Below are positions 1-7,038 of a stretch of 8,408 bases of DNA, piece after piece. The translations under genes and the position numbers were made by a program. Origin of the DNA: an uncultured Lachnospiraceae bacterium. GTDB taxonomy: Bacteria > Bacillota > Clostridia > Lachnospirales > Lachnospiraceae. Positions within the stretch are counted from its first letter, which is position 1. Each line of letters begins with the position of its first letter. The notes under the pieces were generated by a model, which was not told where the DNA came from, did not search any database, and saw only the letters and a program-made list of their open reading frames with translations. The stretch is taken from positions 1 through 8,408 of the forward strand of contig CATZYB010000116.1 in assembly GCA_958426095.1 (NCBI GenBank). Direction: 5' to 3'.

Positions 1-299
1 CAAGCCTCTTGTTCCGCCGTTTCCTGATCGACGCCAGCAGCTACAAGCTGTTCCGCAAAGAATTGGTGTCGCTCATAGATTTTTTCAGCAACTTCCCGGC
101 CTGCCTCGGTCAAATGCAGAAAATAATCGCTGTCTACTGTTAGGAAGCCGCCCTCCTGCAAAATGGCTACGGCTCTGCTGACGCTGGGTTTGGAAACCTC
201 CATGTGCCGGGCAAGGTCAATAGAGCGCACCATACCATTTTTCTTTTGCAGCATCAGTACGGCTTCTAAATAGTCCTCGCCCGACGCACGAAGTTTCAT
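1..299 (-). CDS. DtxR/MntR-family metal-dependent transcriptional regulator (C-terminus beyond window)
   Basis: Only the first 99 codons are visible; the gene continues past position 1. Members of this family bind Fe(II) or Mn(II) and then bind operator DNA to repress metal-uptake genes. Residues 1-65 form the winged helix (SIDLARHMEVSKPSVSRAV at about 26-44), followed by the start of the dimerisation and metal-binding domain. Visible candidate metal ligands are D9 and E12 in the EDYLE motif (equivalent to D8 and E11 of B. subtilis MntR) and H78 (MntR H77). Codon 100 begins TG, so it is probably Cys, which is DtxR-like rather than MntR-like. The ATG at 299 has AGGAG at 311-307 with 7-base spacing. 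That site overlaps the stop codon of the FeoC-like gene 10 bases upstream, suggesting translational coupling. As last visible gene of the operon it probably provides metal feedback on it. Family assignment is firm; Fe versus Mn specificity is open. Confidence 0.93.
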   Translation of the reverse strand, partial: MKLRASGEDYLEAVLMLQKKNGMVRSIDLARHMEVSKPSVSRAVAILQEGGFLTVDSDYFLHLTEAGREVAEKIYERHQFFAEQLVAAGVDQETAEQEA

Positions 300-309
300 T
301 TTGTTTCTC

Positions 310-561
310 CTATTCGGTTCGTTTAATAACTCCCCATATATTGACATCAGGGGCAGCCGGGGTAGGCTGATCGCAGCCATGACAGCCGTTGCAATTATGA
401 TTGCAGTCGGCTTGATAAGCCACTTTTCGGATATATCCTTGGTTCTCCAAATATTCAAGTTCCACTTGGATGCTCCCTACGTCCTTATGCAGAAGTTCAG
501 CCAACTCCTGAACGCTGTATGTTTTCCCGCTTTGTAAATACTCCAATAATTGAATTAGCAC
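310..561 (-). CDS. feoC: FeoC-like winged-helix protein with a four-cysteine cluster
   Basis: This is an 83-residue cytoplasmic protein encoded directly after FeoB. Residues 1-48 form a small winged helix (VQELAELLHKDVGSIQVELEYL at 17-38 in parts, then a Q-G-Y-I wing). Residues 53-63 carry four cysteines spaced C-x3-C-x2-C-x2-C (C53, C57, C60, C63). That arrangement resembles FeoC proteins, which bind a [4Fe-4S] cluster and modulate FeoB stability or act as a small regulator. The tail after residue 64 is Pro/Ala rich and has no visible motif. The best start is GTG at 561-559, preceded by AAAGGAG (573-567) with a short 5-base spacing; no ATG fits. The gap to the FeoB stop is 15 bases. Its TAG stop is embedded in the ribosome site of the next gene. 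The symbol is given by position and architecture; sequence identity to E. coli FeoC is expected to be low, and the exact role is not settled for Firmicute versions. Confidence 0.8.
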   Translation of the reverse strand: MLIQLLEYLQSGKTYSVQELAELLHKDVGSIQVELEYLENQGYIRKVAYQADCNHNCNGCHGCDQPTPAAPDVNIWGVIKRTE

Positions 562-576
562 AATAACTCCTTTCCT

Positions 577-2601
577 TTAGAAAATAACAAGACCGACGTG
601 ATACGCAATCGTTGCCATAATCAAGGCTGTAAGGACATAATAGAGCGCAATTCGCACAGTCCATTTCATAGAGTGTGTTTCCTGGGTTGTTGCGGTCAAG
701 GCCATCAGGCAAGGCATATTGAAGAAAAACGCGAACAGGAAAGCAAGAGCTTCCGGTCTGGATATGACGGACAGCATACTTGTACTAAGTGCCGCCGTGT
801 CTACGGTAGCGGACTGCTCAATAGCCGCCCAAATACTTCCCGTGTTAAACAGGGAAGCCATAACGCCAAGAGAAGCCTCCTTGCCCATAGCGGAAGCGAC
901 AAAAGCGATAAACAGTTGCCACGGTAAACCAAACAGGCTTGTCACAGGTTCAATAAAGGTTCCTACCTTGTAAATGATACTGTTCGCCACATTTCCGTCC
1001 GCCGAGTAAGAAAGCAGCCAGAAGATCACGGAAATGCAAATAATGATACGGAGTGCGCGGCTAAGTACATTTCCCATTTTGCTGAAAACGGAACCAAACA
1101 GGCTTTTCCAATGAGGCTTATGGTAAGGCGGCAATTCCATAATTAAGCCGGTGCGCCCCTCTACCTTGTTCAAAGACCGGCCAAACACCTTATAAGTGAT
1201 AAAGATGTGCAAAAACGCCACGGCAAACAACGCCAGAACTACGACAGCAGCCCCGTTTCCGAAGAACGTACCGCTGACAAGTCCAACTACGCCCCAGGTA
1301 GAAGCGCAGGGGACTACCCAGGACAGGGCAATCGTCATAACACGCTGTCCCCATGAATCAATGACCCTTGTTCCAGTGATTCCGCCGATATTGCATCCGA
1401 AACTGACGAGGAAAGGCATAATTGCTTTGCCCTGTAATCCCAGCTTTGTCATAGTATCATCGAATACATAGGAGATTCGCGCCATATAGCCGACATCTTC
1501 CATCAGGCCAAAGACAAGGCTGATTCCGAACACATAGCTTGCCATTTGCAGAGCGAAAGAAACAGCGGTCAAAATGGCGTTGCAGAGCAGCGATACAAGG
1601 AATGGCGCTGCGCCTATATCCAGCAGCCAGTTGGCCAGAGGGACGGAAATTGCACTGATAAGCCCGCTGAAAAGCCCCATCAACGGGAAGCCAATCACCA
1701 TAGAGCAGATCAGACCTAAAACGATCATGCCAATGGCAATAGGCTTTCCCCAGCGTTTGCTTGTGGCCGCCTTATCAAACCGGCTCCGCAGCAGCTTGTT
1801 CTTCTTGCTGGTCACGTTCTCATTTACAAGTTTATCAATCCACTGGAATTTGCAATCACCTGTCAAAAGGTTTCCGTCCTTTACATTGGACAGCTTCTTT
1901 TCAATCGCGGTATAAGTGCCTGCATCAACGGTTTCTTTCACAAGAGAACGCGCCAATTTGTCCTGTTCTATCAGCTTTGCAGTCAACCATGTGGACGAAT
2001 AGATGCCGATTCCGTCCGCAGGAAGCAGCGCCTTGATCTCGTCAAACGCGGCCCCGATTGTATTCTGATAAATCTGCGCCAGGCGCTTTTCGTCTAAAGT
2101 CGAAGCATTTTTATCAATGCTTTCTAACATACGGAAAAATGTGCCATACTGTTTTTTATCGGCAGCAACCAGCGGCACAACAGGGATGCCCAGGGATTTA
2201 GCGATTCCATTGGTGTCAATCTGCTTCCCCTGCGATTTTGCCACATCCATCATATTCAGCAGGAGAACCACGGGAACGCGAATCCCGGTATAATCAGCCA
2301 GCATGAAAAGGCTGCGGTTGAGCTGGGAGGCGTCAGCCAATATGCAAACAACATCTGCCTGCCCGCTGGCTATGTAATTCCGTGTAACAACTTCTTCATC
2401 CGAATTTGCAGACAGGCTATAAGTTCCCGGAAGATCAATGATTTTATAGGTGGTATCTTTGTGAACGAAAGAACCATCCTTGCGCTCCACTGTTTTTCCG
2501 GGCCAGTTCCCGACGTGCTGACGGGAACCAGTCAGGCCATTAAACAAGGTTGATTTGCCGGAGTTCGGCTGGCCTAAAAGGGCAATCGTTTTTTCACTCA
2601 T
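577..2601 (-). CDS. feoB: FeoB-family ferrous iron transporter with atypical pore motifs
   Basis: A 674-residue inner-membrane transporter, somewhat shorter than E. coli FeoB (773). The N-terminal GTPase has G1 GQPNSGKS (10-17), G2 Thr37 in VGNWPGKTVE, G3 DLPG (56-59) and G4 NMMD (116-119). The usual G5 Ser-Ala signature is replaced by AADKKQYG at about 146-153. A helical linker reaches residue 285 and a polytopic membrane domain follows, with the family motifs EDVGYMAR (368-375), a Gate-like segment with C403 (GCNIGGITGTR), a second one with C432 (VPCASTWGVV), a GKEAS motif and a C-terminal MPC motif. Known FeoB proteins import Fe(II) using nucleotide hydrolysis. Here the expected GCNVPA and SCxARLP gate sequences are changed while their cysteines remain, so metal preference could differ (some FeoB paralogues handle Mn). 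Translation starts at ATG 2601, overlapping the FeoA stop as TAATG, with GGAGGT at 2616-2611. The FeoC-like gene follows 15 bases later. Confidence 0.95.
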   Translation of the reverse strand: MSEKTIALLGQPNSGKSTLFNGLTGSRQHVGNWPGKTVERKDGSFVHKDTTYKIIDLPGTYSLSANSDEEVVTRNYIASGQADVVCILADASQLNRSLFMLADYTGIRVPVVLLLNMMDVAKSQGKQIDTNGIAKSLGIPVVPLVAADKKQYGTFFRMLESIDKNASTLDEKRLAQIYQNTIGAAFDEIKALLPADGIGIYSSTWLTAKLIEQDKLARSLVKETVDAGTYTAIEKKLSNVKDGNLLTGDCKFQWIDKLVNENVTSKKNKLLRSRFDKAATSKRWGKPIAIGMIVLGLICSMVIGFPLMGLFSGLISAISVPLANWLLDIGAAPFLVSLLCNAILTAVSFALQMASYVFGISLVFGLMEDVGYMARISYVFDDTMTKLGLQGKAIMPFLVSFGCNIGGITGTRVIDSWGQRVMTIALSWVVPCASTWGVVGLVSGTFFGNGAAVVVLALFAVAFLHIFITYKVFGRSLNKVEGRTGLIMELPPYHKPHWKSLFGSVFSKMGNVLSRALRIIICISVIFWLLSYSADGNVANSIIYKVGTFIEPVTSLFGLPWQLFIAFVASAMGKEASLGVMASLFNTGSIWAAIEQSATVDTAALSTSMLSVISRPEALAFLFAFFFNMPCLMALTATTQETHSMKWTVRIALYYVLTALIMATIAYHVGLVIF

Positions 2602-2828
2602 TATTTTGTCACCTCCACCATGATTTTGTCAGATTCCGTTTTGTTGATGGCAACCATCGTGTCCCTTGCGTACACCAAAACGGGCCGCTTTTTCGGATTT
2701 TGAATCACTTCAAAAGGGCAGCCAATCGTAAGGCCGATGGATGTCACGCGGCTTTGAAAATGCGCGTCCCCGTTGATTGCAACAACCCTTCCGCAGGAGC
2801 CATCACTCAATTCATTTAATTTTTTCAT
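2601..2828 (-). CDS. feoA: FeoA, small SH3-like partner of FeoB
   Basis: A 75-residue cytoplasmic protein of normal FeoA length. The sequence follows the FeoA fold: LNELSDGSCGRVVAING at the start, the central RVTSIGLTIGCPFEVI segment (the usual R-L-x-x-M/I-G-L-x-x-G position), and a C-terminal strand ending in TESDKIMVEV. FeoA proteins are SH3-like and are thought to bind the FeoB GTPase domain and be required for Fe(II) uptake. ATG at 2828 has GGAGGA (2843-2838) with 9-base spacing. Its TAA stop shares one base with the FeoB ATG (TAATG), a classic coupling arrangement. It lies 27 bases after the MntP stop. The family call is secure. Confidence 0.95.
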   Translation of the reverse strand: MKKLNELSDGSCGRVVAINGDAHFQSRVTSIGLTIGCPFEVIQNPKKRPVLVYARDTMVAINKTESDKIMVEVTK

Positions 2829-2855
2829 TTCTTAAATTCCTCCAATTCTTTTCTG

Positions 2856-3404
2856 TCAGCCCATAATAAAAATCCGTACCCCGATTAAAATTAAAATCAC
2901 ACCGCCTAATATTCCGGCCCGGTTTCCTAACCGATTTCCGAAAAAGTGTCCAATCCATACGCCGACAAATGCAATTAAGAATGTTGTGGTTCCTATCAGT
3001 GTTGCCGAGAGGATAATTTTTACATTTAAGGCTGACAGCGTTATGCCGACAGCAAAAGCGTCAATACTTGTAGCAATCGCAGCCGGAACCATAACAGTAA
3101 AACCCAATGCTCCGTTTGTTTCTTTACATTCACCTTTTAGATTTTCTCGAATCATGTTGATACCGATTATGCACAGAAGAAACAGTGCAACATATTTGGA
3201 AACCGCTTCAATGTACTGGCGAATTGTTCCGCCGCAGATATATCCCAGCGTAGGCATAAGCGCCTGGAATCCACCAAAATATAGCCCTGCGACAAGCCCT
3301 GTTTTTACTGGGTGCATTTTGGTATTCAAACCTTTGCATACTGAAACCGCGAAAGCGTCCATTGATAGACCGACAGCAACCAGTAATAGGTCAAGTAGCC
3401 CCAT
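2856..3404 (-). CDS. mntP: MntP-type manganese efflux pump
   Basis: A 182-residue membrane protein, close to the usual 185-190 of MntP (formerly the YebN/DUF204 family), with about six hydrophobic helices and an internal two-fold repeat. The hallmark acidic motifs are present in both halves: SMDAFAVS with D16 and TSIDAFAVG with D115. Also present are YFGGFQALMP (42-51) and GINMIREN (81-88), both conserved in the family. Characterised MntP proteins export Mn(II) and protect against Mn toxicity. The ATG at 3404 has a near-perfect AAAGGAGGT (3420-3412) at 7-base spacing. No Mn riboswitch (yybP-ykoY type) can fit in the 28-base gap upstream, so expression should follow the operon promoter instead of a dedicated Mn sensor RNA. 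Its placement between ABC genes and feoAB suggests Mn efflux is induced together with iron uptake. Confidence 0.93.
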   Translation of the reverse strand: MGLLDLLLVAVGLSMDAFAVSVCKGLNTKMHPVKTGLVAGLYFGGFQALMPTLGYICGGTIRQYIEAVSKYVALFLLCIIGINMIRENLKGECKETNGALGFTVMVPAAIATSIDAFAVGITLSALNVKIILSATLIGTTTFLIAFVGVWIGHFFGNRLGNRAGILGGVILILIGVRIFIMG

Positions 3405-3432
3405 CGGTATTACCTCCTTTACCGGCTCCTGT

Positions 3433-5166
3433 TTATGCCCCCTTTACAATCCATTCTCTTGCTTTCTGCTGTTCCTGCACCATTTCGTAGTAATGGCCTT
3501 TCTTTCTTAACAGTTCTTCATGCGTTCCCGTTTCTTCAATCCGTCCCTGATTCAGCACAATAATCTGATCTGCGTTCTGAATAGTGTTCAGACGGTGGGC
3601 AATCACGAAAACGGTTTTCCCTTTCATCAGGCGGTCTAACGCCTGATTGATCTTTGCTTCATTGTCAGCGTCCAGAGAAGCCGTTGATTCATCCAGAAGC
3701 AGGATAGGCGCGTCCTTTAAGATTGCCCTTGCAATAGCAATCCGCTGTTTTTCACCGCCAGACAGGGTGTTGCCGCCCTCGGCAAGATGGGTCTGATAGC
3801 CATTAGGCAGTCTTTCGATAAATTCATGACAATGGGCCGCCTTTGCCGCCGCAATCACTTCCTGTTCGGTAGCATCTTCACGGCCAGCTTTGATATTGTT
3901 GTAAATCGTATCGGACAGCAAAGTATTTTCCTGGAATACCTCACTGATATAGTGCAAAAGTCCGTCAGGATTTAGCTCCCGTATGTCCTGCCCACCAATG
4001 CGGACGCAGCCTTTTGTCACATCCCAAAACCGGGCGATCAGATTAGCAACCGTAGATTTGCCGGAGCCGGACGGCCCGATCAGCGCCGTAGTGCTCCCCT
4101 CCGGGGCATGAAAACTGATATTGTGTAAAACATCGGCCTGCTGGTTATAGGAGAAGTTCACGTTTTCAAAGGTAATATCAAAGTGCGAGAGCTTTACCTT
4201 TTCTTCTTTGTAGGATAGCGGCTTTGTGTCAAATGCCTGTTCCAGATTAGAAGTGGCAAGTTTCAGTTCTTTCAGCAGGTTATACGAATGTTCAAACGCA
4301 ATCAGCAGCGCAGAAAGCGCAAGGCTCATAAGCATAAACGCCACAAGCAGTTCAGAAGCAATCGTACCGCCAAGGAACAGATAGCTTCCAACCAGCAGGA
4401 CAAACGGCAAAAGGAAATTTGCAATGATAGAATACATACTTGTGGGGGCGGCGGTTTTTACTTCCGCCTGTACGCTGGTTTTCCGTATGTCCTCCAACGT
4501 ATCAGACATTCTTGTGAAGTGCGTACTTGTCATATTTGCAGACTTGAACACTTTCATGCCCTTGATGTATTCCAGAACAATAGAGATCATTTTAGAAGTC
4601 AGATCACGCTTGATCGTTCCGTACTTCTCTACAAGCCGGTTGCCCCAATTCAAAACCGGCAGCGCGATCAGAATTACCACGCACTCGGCCAACGCCAGTT
4701 TCCAGTTGATAAAAAAGGTTCCAACCAAGATCAGGCAGCCCATGACCAATGTTTTGACGATAGAGGGCAGCGTATGGGTCAATACAAGTTCAAAATTGCT
4801 TAAATCCTTTGTCAGTGTACTAAGCAGATACCCGCTACTGTTTTGATTAAAATAGCCAAGGCTTAGAGAACGGTAATGGTTTGCCAAATCCAAGCGTAGG
4901 CCGCTGCACATTTCGGCCCCTCTGGAAAAGCAGAGAAAATAGCCGCTACGGTAAATAATCAGCCGGAGAATTATACTGATAAGGCATACAATGGTATAGT
5001 TTCGTACAAGCCCACCTGTCAGAGAACCGTTCAGGAGATGAATTACGGTAAAATACAGCATAAGGTACATGACAAGGCTTCCGATGGCGTCCAGTGACAT
5101 AAGGAAAATAGGAAATATCATCTGCTTTCGTTTGTCACCTATCAATTTCTGAATACTGCGTAACAT
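3433..5166 (-). CDS. ABC half-transporter (membrane domain fused to ATPase), second member of a pair
   Basis: A 577-residue protein with an N-terminal type IV (exporter-fold) membrane domain (about 15-300) and a C-terminal nucleotide-binding domain (about 330-570). The ATPase is complete: Walker A GPSGSGKS (364-371), Q-loop Q412, signature LSGGE (468-472), Walker B ILLLDE with catalytic E493, D-loop ASLD, and H-loop H524. It lies 7 bases after the first half-transporter, and its ribosome site (GGGGAGGAG) is inside the last codons and stop of that gene, so the two are probably made in fixed ratio and form a heterodimer. Export-fold pairs beside AraC regulators include YbtP/YbtQ and IrtA/IrtB, which import ferric siderophores. 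The operon context supports that here. Multidrug or peptide export remains possible, since sequence motifs alone do not give the direction of transport. Confidence 0.93.
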   Translation of the reverse strand: MLRSIQKLIGDKRKQMIFPIFLMSLDAIGSLVMYLMLYFTVIHLLNGSLTGGLVRNYTIVCLISIILRLIIYRSGYFLCFSRGAEMCSGLRLDLANHYRSLSLGYFNQNSSGYLLSTLTKDLSNFELVLTHTLPSIVKTLVMGCLILVGTFFINWKLALAECVVILIALPVLNWGNRLVEKYGTIKRDLTSKMISIVLEYIKGMKVFKSANMTSTHFTRMSDTLEDIRKTSVQAEVKTAAPTSMYSIIANFLLPFVLLVGSYLFLGGTIASELLVAFMLMSLALSALLIAFEHSYNLLKELKLATSNLEQAFDTKPLSYKEEKVKLSHFDITFENVNFSYNQQADVLHNISFHAPEGSTTALIGPSGSGKSTVANLIARFWDVTKGCVRIGGQDIRELNPDGLLHYISEVFQENTLLSDTIYNNIKAGREDATEQEVIAAAKAAHCHEFIERLPNGYQTHLAEGGNTLSGGEKQRIAIARAILKDAPILLLDESTASLDADNEAKINQALDRLMKGKTVFVIAHRLNTIQNADQIIVLNQGRIEETGTHEELLRKKGHYYEMVQEQQKAREWIVKGA

Positions 5167-5173
5167 AATCTTT

Positions 5174-6919
5174 TCACTCCTCCCCGATAGTTTCTCTTGT
5201 ATAGGTGTCCCACATATGGCTGTATGTACTTCCGCTGGCGATCAGTTCATCATGCGTTCCCTGTTCGACAACTTTTCCATCCTGAAAGACAACAATTTTA
5301 TCCGCATTGCGGATGGTATGAAGCCTGTGGGCAATCATAATCGTGGTCTTTCCTCGCAGGAGGTTTTGGAGTGCAAGCTGTATTTTGTGTTCGTTCTCAA
5401 TGTCTGAATAGGAAGTTGCCTCGTCGAAAACAACGATAGGCGCGTCTTTCAAAATGGCCCGCGCAATCGAAATCCGCTGCTGCTGGCCGCCGGATAATTT
5501 CACTCCCTCGTCGCCTATTCTCGTTGCGTATCCTTTCGGCAGGCTCATTATGTAATCGTCAATCTGCGCCGCCTTTGCCGCCTGGCGTACCTGTTCCTCG
5601 GTAGCATCTGTTCCCATACGGATATTTTCAAGAAGCGTGTCCTCCAAAAGAAATACATCCTGGAATACAAACGCGGTTAAGTCAGAAAGATTTTCGGTTT
5701 GAAGTTCTGTAACCGGGACGCCGCCAATCTTGATTGTCCCGCTGCTCACGTCCCAATAGCGGCCAAGGAGCTGTACCGCCGTCGTCTTGCCAGCACCGGA
5801 CGGGCCGACAAAAGCATTTAAGCTGCCCGGTTCCAAATGAATATCAACGTCGGACAACGCATCCTTTCCGCCTTGTGTGTAGTTAAAGGTCACATTGTCA
5901 AAGTCAATACCATAACAGCCGGTTTTGGAAAGGGTTTGCTGTCCGCTTTTCATGGTTTCCATATCCATGATCTTCTTCACATTATCAAGGCCGCTGCCCA
6001 GCTCCATAGACTGCATAGCAATCGTCACCATGTTCAGGAAAGACGTGAAAAAGCACATAGTCAGCAGAATAAAGAGAAGATACGATGCCGCAGACAGCGA
6101 ATCACGCAGATACAGCCAACCGCCCACCGGCAGCGTGAACAGAATGGCAGAATCCAAAACCACAAGAGCGATAGACAGCGGATTGCAGGACGATTCACAC
6201 ATCTTAATCCAACAGTCTGTATATATCTTCAAGGAATTTCGGTACTGCTCAAATTTTTCGGCTGTAAGGTGATACATTTTGATAACCGGCATAGCGGTGA
6301 TAAATTCATTTGCGGAAGCGTTCAGCTTTTCCGTATCGCCTGCAAACTCGTCCGTCAAATCCGGGTAGCGCCCCATGAGGGCCATCGGAATTGCAATCCC
6401 CAAGATCATAGGAACCAGCATGATAAGCGCCATAATCCAGTTCAGCCGCAGCATGAAAATGAACATCATCAGAGGAACGACGATTGCCTGGGCCAGTTCC
6501 AAAGTGCTGTGGGCCAGAAAGGTTTCAATCCTGTCCACATCATCAAACAAGGTTGTTTTGATCTGTCCGGGCGCGTGTTCCTGAAAGAATCCAAGGTTGA
6601 ATTTGGACATATGCTCCAATACTCTGACCTTGATTCTGTGCATGGTGTTGAAAGCCGCCGTATGAGAGCAGATACCGGCAAAGGATGTCAGGATTGCCTG
6701 TAAGACTGCTGCGGCAATGCCGATTCCGGCCCAACCAAGCATTGCGGGAAGCGTCACCTCCTGCTTGATTATCAGAAGCAGGATTTGGTAGACTACCAAA
6801 TACGGGACGAAAGACAGGGCCGACGAAAAGACCGCCAGCAGCATCCCAAGGCTTAACTTGCCGCGCTCCTCTTTCGCAAGAGTAAAAACGTATGATAATC
6901 CGGTTCGTTTTTGTTCCAT
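5174..6919 (-). CDS. ABC half-transporter (membrane domain fused to ATPase), first member of a pair; siderophore-importer-like
   Basis: A 581-residue protein with an exporter-fold membrane domain (hydrophobic stretches around 22-52, 60-85, 142-185, 248-300) and a nucleotide-binding domain from about 335. Motifs: Walker A GPSGAGKT (372-379), Q-loop Q420, signature LSGGQ (475-479), Walker B IVVFDE with catalytic E500, H-loop H531. The D-loop reads SYSDIENE where most exporters have SALD; similar departures (such as SFADPENE) are, from memory, typical of the IrtA/YbtP siderophore-importer group. Both ATPase sites of the pair therefore look catalytic. ATG at 6919 has a moderate ribosome site (AAAGGGG, 6936-6930, 10-base spacing). 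It is the first gene of the operon and is divergent from the AraC regulator, as expected for a regulator-target pair. Substrate is inferred as an iron chelate; no substrate-binding lipoprotein or siderophore synthesis gene is visible. Confidence 0.93.
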   Translation of the reverse strand: MEQKRTGLSYVFTLAKEERGKLSLGMLLAVFSSALSFVPYLVVYQILLLIIKQEVTLPAMLGWAGIGIAAAVLQAILTSFAGICSHTAAFNTMHRIKVRVLEHMSKFNLGFFQEHAPGQIKTTLFDDVDRIETFLAHSTLELAQAIVVPLMMFIFMLRLNWIMALIMLVPMILGIAIPMALMGRYPDLTDEFAGDTEKLNASANEFITAMPVIKMYHLTAEKFEQYRNSLKIYTDCWIKMCESSCNPLSIALVVLDSAILFTLPVGGWLYLRDSLSAASYLLFILLTMCFFTSFLNMVTIAMQSMELGSGLDNVKKIMDMETMKSGQQTLSKTGCYGIDFDNVTFNYTQGGKDALSDVDIHLEPGSLNAFVGPSGAGKTTAVQLLGRYWDVSSGTIKIGGVPVTELQTENLSDLTAFVFQDVFLLEDTLLENIRMGTDATEEQVRQAAKAAQIDDYIMSLPKGYATRIGDEGVKLSGGQQQRISIARAILKDAPIVVFDEATSYSDIENEHKIQLALQNLLRGKTTIMIAHRLHTIRNADKIVVFQDGKVVEQGTHDELIASGSTYSHMWDTYTRETIGEE

Positions 6920-6944
6920 CGAAACGATACCCCTTTCTTTGAAA

Positions 6945-6975
6945 TGTGCCAGTTAGATTTTGCTAACCTGACACA
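6945..6975. promoter_or_regulatory. Palindromic operator resembling a DtxR/IdeR iron box
   Basis: The arms TGTGCCAGTTAG and CTAACCTGACACA form an imperfect inverted repeat. On the minus strand, 6971-6953 reads TCAGGTTAGCAAAATCTAA, matching 15 of 19 positions of the classical DtxR/IdeR box TTAGGTTAGSCTAACCTAA. The left half-site is nearly perfect; the right half-site holds most of the mismatches. It overlaps the predicted +1 of the operon, where a metal-loaded repressor would block transcription. The operon's own DtxR-family protein is the obvious candidate ligand. A leader hairpin is the alternative reading. Confidence 0.55.
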
Positions 6976-6979
6976 ATCT

Positions 6980-7008
6980 ACTTTACCCGCGCGAAGTGGA
7001 AATTTCAA
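6980..7008 (-). promoter_or_regulatory. Candidate sigma-70-type promoter of the ABC/mntP/feo operon
   Basis: On the minus strand TTGAAA (7008-7003, 5/6 match to -35) is followed after exactly 17 bases by TAAAGT (6985-6980, 4/6 match to -10). Transcription would begin near 6973, giving a leader of about 54 bases before the ATG at 6919. The DtxR-like palindrome sits directly on the predicted start site. Confidence 0.55.
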
Positions 7009-7038
7009 TAGCCACCCCGCTTTACTGTTTGCATTTTG

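Larger units (their letters stand above)
1..6919 (-). other. Seven-gene metal-transport operon (continues past the left edge)
   Basis: Gene gaps in transcription order are 7, 28, 27, -1, 15 and 10 bases, with no hairpin followed by a T-run between any pair. Three junctions couple translation: the ribosome site of the second ABC gene lies in the end of the first, FeoA/FeoB overlap as TAATG, and the FeoC-like stop lies in the ribosome site of the DtxR gene. One transcript from the promoter near 6985 is the simplest reading. Internal promoters inside the long ABC genes cannot be excluded by eye. No terminator is seen at the left edge, so further genes may follow the DtxR gene. Confidence 0.8.

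Noticed and set aside
497..712. A cysteine-rich 71-codon minus-strand frame overlapping the feoB end and the FeoC-like gene.
   Set aside because: It is out of frame with both well-supported genes and has no suitable ribosome site; the cysteines are a by-product of the overlapping frame.
2986..3510. A 174-codon plus-strand frame opposite mntP.
   Set aside because: It lies fully across the mntP start and the end of the ABC gene, lacks any family signature, and mntP has a strong ribosome site and conserved motifs.
5837..6703. A 288-codon open frame on the plus strand opposite the first ABC gene.
   Set aside because: Its product is rich in His, Gln, Arg and Asn with no recognisable motif, as expected for an antisense shadow of a real gene; the opposite strand has complete ABC motifs.
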